Assembly (NCBI GenBank): GCA_947455875.1
Contig: CANGSD010000026.1
Span: forward strand, 1 to 9,604
DNA length: 9,604 nt
Direction: 5' to 3'
Source: Comamonadaceae bacterium
GTDB lineage: Bacteria > Pseudomonadota > Gammaproteobacteria > Burkholderiales > Burkholderiaceae
Both the position numbers and the translations under genes were made by a program. How positions within the stretch are numbered: the stretch's first letter is position 1; each line of letters begins with the position of its first letter. Under the pieces are notes generated by a model. It was given only the letters and a program-made list of their open reading frames with translations. It was not told the DNA's origin and searched no databases. Below are positions 5,201 to 9,604 of the stretch, piece after piece.

Positions 5201-7266
5201 TGAGCGCAAGCCACAACCGCGTTGGCGGCGTGCTAGAGGCTCAGGGGAACCTCAATGGAGCTCTGACAGAGTTTCGTAAGAGCATGGCGATCCGAGAGCG
5301 ACTGGTCGCCCAGGACCCCGACAACGCCGGCTGGCAGCGCGATCTGAGCTTCAGCTACAACCGTGTCGGCGGCGTGCTGGAGACTCAAGGCAAACTCGCC
5401 GGAGCGCTGGCCGAGTTCAATAAGGACCTGGCTATCGCCGAGCGACTGGCCCTCCAGGATCCCGACAATGCCGTGTGGCAAAGCGATCTGAGCGGCAGTC
5501 ACAACCGCGTGGGCGACGTGCTGGAGGCACAGGGCAACCTCGCCGGCGCCCTGGCTGAGTTTCGCAAGAGTATGGCGATCCGAGAGCGACTGGCTCTCCA
5601 GGATCCCGATAACGCCGGGTGGCAACGCGATCTGAGTTTCAGCCACAACCGCGTCGGCGGCGTGCTCGAGGTCCAGGGCAACCTCACCGGCGCCCTGGCC
5701 GAGTACAACAAGGACTTGACCATCGCTGAACGGTTGGCCACCCAGGCGCCCGATAACGCGGAGTGGCAGCGCGATCTGAGCTTGAGCCATAGTCGTATTG
5801 GCGACGTGCTGGAGGCCCAGGGCGACCTCACTGGGGCGTTGACAGAGTTCCGCAAGAGCATGGAGACCCGAGAGCGACTGCTCGCCCAGGATCCCGACAA
5901 CACGCGCTGGCAACGCGACCTGAGCTTCAGCCACAACCGCGTCGGCGGCGTGCTGGAGGCTCAGGGCAAGCTCGCTGCAGCGCTGGTGGAGTTCAACAAA
6001 GATCTGGCGATCGCAGAGCGACTGGCCCTCCAGGATCCCGACAATGCCATGTGGCAAAGCGATCTAAGCGGCAGTCATAACCGTATCGGCGACGTGCTGG
6101 AAGCGCAAGGCAACCTCACCGGTGCCCTGGACGAGTTTCGCAAGAGTATGGCGATCCGAGAGCGACTGGCCCTCCAGGATCCCGACAACGCCGGATGGCA
6201 ACGCGATCTGAGCTTCAGCCACAACCGCGTCGGCGGCGCACTCGAGGCCCAGGGCGACCTTGCTGCAGCGCTGACGGAGTTCAACAAGGACCTGGCCATC
6301 GCCGAGCGACTGGCCCTCCAGGATCCCGACAACGCCAGGTGGCAAAGTGACCTGAGCGGTAGCCATAAGCGTGTGGGCGGCGTCCTGGAGGCTCAGGGCG
6401 ATCTCGCTGGGGCGTTGGCCGAGTTTCGCAAGAGCATGGCGATACGCGAGCGACTGGTCGCCCAGAATCCCGATAACCCCGGGTGGCAGCGCGATCTCGC
6501 CTATTGCCTTTACAGGACTGGCGGCGTCCATGAGGAACGCGGCGAGTTTTCAGTTGCTGCCGAGCTCTGGCTGCGGGAGCTGGAAGTGAGAGAAGCATTG
6601 TCGACACGCGAAGAGGACCCCAGTGAAGTTGCCAGTTCGCTGGCAGCCTGCCATCACCAGATTGGCGGCGTTCTGGCAGCGGTCGGCGACCATGAGGGTG
6701 CGCTGGCCGCATTCGAAACCTACCTAGAGCTACGCGCGCGGATTCTTGAGGCAAATCCGGCTGACAAGACCGCCCGACGCAATGTAGCGATCGGCCAGGT
6801 CAACATAGCGCGCAACCGCGTGGCGTTACTCGATTTCGCATCTGCCGACGCACGCATACGTCCAGCGGCGGAGACCTTGCGCGACCTGCTTGATCCAGAA
6901 GATCCCGGCACACGCATCGACTACGCCGCGGTCATCGCCCTACGCGCCGACATCGCCGAACGAACAGGCGATCAGAACGCCCAGATCCAACACCAGGCCG
7001 AACTGTTGGACATCGACCTGCACCCCGAGGGCATCCAGGGACTCTTTCGTAAGCGTTTCTTGCCCCTGATCCTGCAACGGTTGGCGCAGTCGCTAGTCAA
7101 TACAAACCTGGATCGCCGTGCCCAAATTGTTTTTCGCGCCTTGCAACTGAGTCAAACCTCTCCGTCGAATGATGTCTCCATTTGGATCCGCCATGCACGG
7201 GACGTGTTTGACTTACTCCCGCCGGGCCATGCAATGGCGGACAAGCTCAGACCCTACAAGGAATGA
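2299..7266 (+). CDS. Zinc ribbon-TIR-NACHT-TPR STAND protein, probable antiviral NLR-like sensor
   Basis: 1655 residues. Residues 6-27 form a zinc-ribbon-like CPQC...CHFCAEC cluster. A TIR domain spans about 56-170: LKLFLSYGRDD strand, a turn with WYDEEQLGTG, and YCLNELAKAL, where Glu131 is the likely NADase catalytic residue. A NACHT-type NTPase follows: Walker A APGLGKS (252-258), Walker B LVVILDGLDEA (347-357), sensor-like MVSSR (384-388), then a helical region with the GGLNPFYLQTFRRRF motif (472-486). Residues about 676-1510 are a TPR-like array of 48-residue units, and 1510-1655 is a helical cap. By family knowledge, STAND proteins oligomerise when the repeat domain meets a ligand; TIR effectors then destroy NAD+ and abort infection. 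The ligand here is unknown. ATG 2299 is the only usual start after TAA 2266. The first Walker A glycine is Ala, a modest deviation. The stop is 2 bp before the next gene's preferred start. Confidence 0.88.
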   Translation: MTAHPCPQCGDSASFSKKRNCHFCAECELEFNAQAEDSSKKGEANAVGPGRADKPLKLFLSYGRDDHVQEVKALRDALRDRGHEVWYDEEQLGTGLDWEDRIEKGLQWCDRVVLTMTPHSVRRPDGYCLNELAKALELRKAIIPVLLVEVPQGAPTSICRIQYLDWRDAVPAAEKVERFMLRLSRLCEAIEEDKLDFEGGQQRLIRHLQPINFDGDLQRHVASFKGRVQLEERLRAWLRDPRGSQVLWLTAAPGLGKSAVAAVLSHRWAEVAAVHFCVAGHQDKTNPARAVLSIAYQLSQRQHMSVYANRLSKLELEREAHKDARTLFDTLLVAPLARDFPQPPQPLVVILDGLDEATQPGGDNPLAEVVAADWGRLPPWLRLMVSSRAETELVPWLAGTQRIEIRSGDEEQKTDLLAFLLERLTAIGRPPSDEALARILERSEGAFHYAVLLVEEVRQGRCDPENPVDLPGGLNPFYLQTFRRRFTDLTTYRSQVRPLLELLLAAPEPVPLAVLAGATRREVRDVRQDLTQLGSMLSIEPGQDETDPDWDTARVSHASMRAWLTGLDATRQPMAGLYAAQPDTKGLAVEVLGLWEKANDPNKATQDPAPERRGFVVRTLWLLLKTARDEVAMGRVAFDLSLYWEDRRLSWAIEPGEFAGQAAWKTCEAGTTETAVLRRGANCLGHLGDLQLALGHSQKALEAYRKSLSLNERLSAEEPDKGKWQSHLGASHIRVGEVLEAQGNLAGALVEFRKSMAIRERLVAQDPDNTAWQRDLSFSHNRVGGVLETQGNLAGALAEFNKDLAIAKRLATEDPNHNVWQSDLSATHNRVGGVLESQGNLTRALAEFRKAMLIRERLVAQDPDNVSWQRDMGFSHDRVGDILESQGNLTGALTEFRKAMAIRERLVAQDPDNAGWQRDLSFSHNRVGGVLEAQGKFAGALAEFNKDLTIAERLALQDPDNARWQNDLSASHNRVGGVLEAQGNLNGALTEFRKSMAIRERLVAQDPDNAGWQRDLSFSYNRVGGVLETQGKLAGALAEFNKDLAIAERLALQDPDNAVWQSDLSGSHNRVGDVLEAQGNLAGALAEFRKSMAIRERLALQDPDNAGWQRDLSFSHNRVGGVLEVQGNLTGALAEYNKDLTIAERLATQAPDNAEWQRDLSLSHSRIGDVLEAQGDLTGALTEFRKSMETRERLLAQDPDNTRWQRDLSFSHNRVGGVLEAQGKLAAALVEFNKDLAIAERLALQDPDNAMWQSDLSGSHNRIGDVLEAQGNLTGALDEFRKSMAIRERLALQDPDNAGWQRDLSFSHNRVGGALEAQGDLAAALTEFNKDLAIAERLALQDPDNARWQSDLSGSHKRVGGVLEAQGDLAGALAEFRKSMAIRERLVAQNPDNPGWQRDLAYCLYRTGGVHEERGEFSVAAELWLRELEVREALSTREEDPSEVASSLAACHHQIGGVLAAVGDHEGALAAFETYLELRARILEANPADKTARRNVAIGQVNIARNRVALLDFASADARIRPAAETLRDLLDPEDPGTRIDYAAVIALRADIAERTGDQNAQIQHQAELLDIDLHPEGIQGLFRKRFLPLILQRLAQSLVNTNLDRRAQIVFRALQLSQTSPSNDVSIWIRHARDVFDLLPPGHAMADKLRPYKE
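4324..6775 (+). repeat. In-frame tandem array of 144-bp (48-residue) TPR-like units
   Basis: The conserved core runs from Trp724 (4468) to Trp1396 (6486). Tryptophan recurs at 724, 772, 820, and so on to 1396, fifteen times, exactly 48 residues apart with no insertion or deletion. A degenerate unit without Trp precedes the core (from about 676), and two decayed units follow (Val1444 and Ala1492 in the Trp position). Two unit types alternate. Type A has EFRKSMAIRERL, then WQRDLSFSHNRVGGVLE; type B has EFNKDLAIAERL, then WQSDLSGSHNRVGDVLE. The consensus fits two-helix TPR-like hairpins with a longer-than-usual 48-residue period. DNA identity between units is high, so the array can recombine and is a likely site of length variation between strains and of assembly collapse. 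Confidence 0.95.
5413..6246 (+). repeat. Two copies of a longer repeat block within the TPR array
   Basis: Segments 5413-5670 and 5989-6246 are 576 bp (four units) apart and align without gaps. By hand count they differ at about 24 of 258 positions: 18 in the first 144 and 6 in the last 114. They share markers absent from the other A units, including RERLALQDPDN instead of RERLVAQDPDN and a CTCGAG codon pair. A different A unit, starting near 5269, differs from the 5557 copy at about 14 of 114 positions. Confidence 0.75.
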
Positions 7267-7268
7267 GG

Positions 7269-8609
7269 ATGGAGACCCTAGCCGTGGGTTGCGGCGCCGG
7301 CTTTTCCGGTGACCGCTGCGACGCCGCACCGCCCGTCGTACGTACCCTGATCGAGCGCGGTGGCCCGGCCGCCCTGATCTTCGAAAACCTCGCCGAGCGC
7401 ACGCTGGCCCACCAGCAACTGGCCCGGCGCGCCGACGCCTCGCGCGGCTACGAGCCGCTGTTGCTCGATTACCTGCGTCCGGTCCTTGCCGACTGCCTGC
7501 GCCATGGCATTGCCATCGTCGGCAACTTCGGCGCGGCTAACCCGCAGGGCGCAGCCCTCGCCATCCAAGGTTTGGCAACCGAACTCGGTCTGCCCGCTCC
7601 GCGTATCGGCATCGTCGAAGGCGACGACCTGTCCGACCCGCGCGGGCGCGCCCTGGTGCGCGCGCAACTGGGGCAGGACTTCGACGAAGCGCGCTTTGTC
7701 TGCGCCAACGCCTACCAGGGCGCCTTCGAGATCGCGCAGGCCTTGCATGCGAGCGCGCAGGTGGTGGTGACCGGGCGCGTGGCCGATCCGTCGCTCACGC
7801 TGGGGCCCGCCATTGCGCACTACGGCTGGACCGCCACCGACTGGGACGCACTGGCGGGCGCCACCATGGCCGGCCACCTGCTCGAATGCGGGGCGCAGGT
7901 CAGTGGCGGCTACTTCGCCGATCCCGGCTACAAGGATGTACCGGGCCTGGACGACGTGGGCTTTCCCATCGCCGAGATCGCCGCCGACGGCAGCTGCATC
8001 ATCACCAAGGCCGCAGGCACCGGCGGTCTGGTGGACTGCCGCACCGTCAAGGAGCAACTTCTGTACGAGGTGCACGACCCGGCCGCCTACCTCACCCCCG
8101 ATGTGGTGGCCGACATCACCGAGGCCACCGTGACCCCGCTCGGACCTGACCGAGTGCGCCTGGCCGGCGTGCGCGGGCATCCACGGCCAGCTACGCTCAA
8201 GGCGCTGGCCTACTTCGACGGTGGCTGGCTGGGTGAGGCCGAGATCTCCTATGCCGGCCCCAATGCCGAAGCCCGTGCGCGTCTGGCGATGGACGTGCTG
8301 CAACGCCGCCTGGGCGCGCGGATGCCGCTGCGGTTCGACCTGATCGGCGTCCTGAGCATCCTGGGCGACGACGGCAACCGGCAGCTGCAAGCCCTGCCCG
8401 CCAGCGACTCGCGCGATGTGCGCCTGCGCGTGGCCAGCCGCCACGAAGATGTGCGCGAGATCGACCTGCTGCTACGTGAGGTCACCGCCCTGTGGACCGG
8501 CGGCCCGGGCGGTGGTGGTGGCGTACGCACCGCCAAGCGCCAGCGCCTGTCTAACCGCGCCTGCTTCATTGCGCGCGAGCAACTGCCAGCCCGCTACACC
8601 CTGGTCTGA
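7269..8609 (+). CDS. AtuA-family protein (DUF1446), acyclic terpene utilisation type
   Basis: 446 residues with family signatures along the length: VGCGAGFSGDR (6-16), NFGAANPQGA (86-95), IVEGDDL (115-121), CANAYQGAFEIAQAL then VVVTGRVADPSLTLGP (165-180), AGHLLECGAQVSGGYFADPG (201-220), KDVPGLDDVGFPIAEI (222-237) and TVKEQLLYEVHDPAAYLTPDV (259-279). A Gly-rich segment GGPGGGGG (411-418) precedes the end. AtuA is needed for citronellol/geraniol catabolism in Pseudomonas, but family members sit in varied acyl-CoA pathways and the reaction is not firmly known. Longer homologues carry a C-terminal ferredoxin-fold domain; here that domain is encoded by the next gene. AAGGA (7258-7262) lies 6 bp before ATG 7269; the ATG at 7263 overlaps the STAND stop but has no spacing to that site. 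Confidence 0.87.
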   Translation: METLAVGCGAGFSGDRCDAAPPVVRTLIERGGPAALIFENLAERTLAHQQLARRADASRGYEPLLLDYLRPVLADCLRHGIAIVGNFGAANPQGAALAIQGLATELGLPAPRIGIVEGDDLSDPRGRALVRAQLGQDFDEARFVCANAYQGAFEIAQALHASAQVVVTGRVADPSLTLGPAIAHYGWTATDWDALAGATMAGHLLECGAQVSGGYFADPGYKDVPGLDDVGFPIAEIAADGSCIITKAAGTGGLVDCRTVKEQLLYEVHDPAAYLTPDVVADITEATVTPLGPDRVRLAGVRGHPRPATLKALAYFDGGWLGEAEISYAGPNAEARARLAMDVLQRRLGARMPLRFDLIGVLSILGDDGNRQLQALPASDSRDVRLRVASRHEDVREIDLLLREVTALWTGGPGGGGGVRTAKRQRLSNRACFIAREQLPARYTLV

Positions 8610-8620
8610 GGTCCACGCCC

Positions 8621-9604
8621 ATGACATCGACACGCCTGTACGACCTCGCCCACGCCCGCACCGGTGACAAGGGCAACCACGCCAATATCTCGCTGATCGC
8701 CTACCGCGCCGAGGACTATCCGCTGCTTGTGCAGCAAGTGACCTGCGAGCGCGTGGCGCAACACTTCGGTGCGCGCCAGCCCACGCAGGTGCGGCGCTAC
8801 CTGCTGCCGCGGCTCGGGGCCATCAACTTCGTGCTCGATGACGTGCTCGATGGCGGCGTCAACGATTCCCTGAACCTGGACATGCACGGCAAGTCGCTGT
8901 CCTTTCACCTGCTCGAGATGCGCATCGACGCGCAGCTAACACCCCACGCCACCCAAGCCGCTACGCTTCTGGCTACCCAATGGCAGGTGCGCCAGCACCT
9001 GGATACCCTCCCCGCCAACTGCCGCCCCGCCACCCGCACCCAAGGCTACGCAGTGCAGGCCCTGTGGCCCGCCCTTGCCGGCCCGATCGGCGGCTGGAAG
9101 ATCGCGGCCACCAGCGGCGCGGGCCAACGGCATATCGGCGTGAGTGGCCCGCTGGCCGGCCCGGTCTTCGCCCGTCGGGTGGTCGCCGATGGCGCGACGG
9201 TCTCGCTGGCTGCCAACCGCATGCGTGTGGCCGAATGCGAAGTCGTCTTCACCTTCAAGCGCGCCCTCGATCCCCGGCCGCAACCTTGGAGCCGCCATGA
9301 CGTGCTCGAGGAAGTCGCCCAGGTGCTGCCAGGCATCGAGGTACCTGACTCGCGTTTCCTTCAGTTCGAGCGCGCCGGCGAGGCACAGCTGATCGCCGAC
9401 TGCGCGTGCTGCAACGACATGGTCTTGGGCGCGCCCCTGGCGCCCGAGGGCCGTCTCGAATCACTGGCCCATCTCGCGATCCAGGCCCGCGTCAGCGATG
9501 GCCGCATCCTCGAGGGCGTGGGCAGCAACGCACTGGGCGATCCGGTCGAGGCCTTGCGCTGGTTCGTCAACGAGATGAGCGCTGTGGGCCAGCGCATCGA
9601 GGCC
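8621..9604 (+). CDS. AtuA ferredoxin-fold domain fused to 2-keto-4-pentenoate hydratase-like domain, 3' end outside window
   Basis: An open frame of 328 codons from ATG 8621 to the window edge, with no stop. Residues 1-103 match the AtuA C-terminal ferredoxin-fold domain: LAHARTGDKGNHANISLIAY, then LPRLGAINFVLDDVLDGGVN and a DMHGKSLSFHLLEM strand-helix. Residues about 106-328 match the 2-keto-4-pentenoate hydratase/fumarylacetoacetase-like fold: QGYAVQALWPALAGPIGGWKIAAT, HIGVSGPLAGPVF, and RVAECEVVFTF with the acidic pair expected to hold Mg2+. By family these enzymes hydrate 2-keto-4-enoic acids. GAGG at 8608-8611 precedes ATG by 9 bp, overlapping the end of the AtuA-family gene, so the two genes are probably co-transcribed. 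The hydratase part is likely short by a few tens of residues. Met100 may mark where a once separate hydratase began. Cys261, Cys263 and Cys264 form an unusual CACC cluster. Confidence 0.82.
   Translation, partial: MTSTRLYDLAHARTGDKGNHANISLIAYRAEDYPLLVQQVTCERVAQHFGARQPTQVRRYLLPRLGAINFVLDDVLDGGVNDSLNLDMHGKSLSFHLLEMRIDAQLTPHATQAATLLATQWQVRQHLDTLPANCRPATRTQGYAVQALWPALAGPIGGWKIAATSGAGQRHIGVSGPLAGPVFARRVVADGATVSLAANRMRVAECEVVFTFKRALDPRPQPWSRHDVLEEVAQVLPGIEVPDSRFLQFERAGEAQLIADCACCNDMVLGAPLAPEGRLESLAHLAIQARVSDGRILEGVGSNALGDPVEALRWFVNEMSAVGQRIEA

Noticed and set aside
5233..6057. Long open frames on the minus strand across the repeat array (for example 274 codons), with similar ones at 5499-5936 and 6064-6531
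   Set aside because: They mirror the 144-bp periodicity and GC-rich codons of the plus-strand STAND gene, have no ribosome binding sites and encode only repeats of the antisense of the TPR units.
4468..6486. The 144-bp tandem array as a CRISPR, minisatellite or assembly artefact
   Set aside because: Units are contiguous, in frame and without spacers, and they differ mainly at synonymous sites and in an orderly A/B pattern, which fits a real coding repeat. Collapse or expansion of the unit number by assembly remains possible.
7278..8444. 388-codon open frame on the minus strand opposite the AtuA-family gene
   Set aside because: A shadow of a highly GC-rich gene; the plus strand has clear family motifs, and the antisense product shows none and runs through the whole gene out of phase.

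Overview
The window is GC-rich and densely coded. Its tRNA-Met, its FNR/ANR-type promoter and its catabolic gene families suggest a proteobacterium, most likely a betaproteobacterium (Burkholderiales-like). That assignment is an inference from style and was not tested by any search. No transposase, integrase, CRISPR array or rRNA was seen.

Left part (1-2091). The 3' part of an elongator tRNA-Met gene (anticodon CAT; first two bases lie outside the window) ends in a strong intrinsic terminator. Next is a two-gene toxin-antitoxin operon of the HicBA type in antitoxin-first order, with a 4-bp ATGA overlap. Converging on it from the minus strand is a secreted alpha/beta hydrolase of the dienelactone hydrolase type. 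Divergent from the hydrolase is a small DksA/TraR-type C4 zinc-finger protein. In front of that gene a perfect FNR/ANR half-site palindrome sits exactly 41.5 bp from the inferred transcription start, which is the class II activator geometry.

Centre (2092-7266). An A+T-richer 207-bp leader precedes one very large gene of 1655 codons. Its product reads as zinc ribbon - TIR - NACHT-type STAND NTPase - long TPR-like array. The architecture matches the antiviral STAND/NLR-like proteins of bacteria: a TIR effector, a nucleotide-switch core and a repeat sensor. The sensor is strikingly regular: fifteen tryptophans lie exactly 48 residues apart, and the units alternate between two types (A and B), giving a 96-residue higher-order period. 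One A-A phase slip and one 4-unit block duplication are visible. This gene is the best candidate in the window for a poorly described system.

Right part (7267-9604). An AtuA-family protein (DUF1446) starts 2 bp after the STAND stop codon. It is followed 11 bp later by a gene that runs off the window and fuses the small AtuA C-terminal ferredoxin-fold domain to a 2-keto-4-pentenoate hydratase-type domain. Together these look like the start of a catabolic operon for terpenoid, branched or cyclic acyl compounds. The defence-like gene is therefore wedged directly against metabolic genes with no terminator between them.
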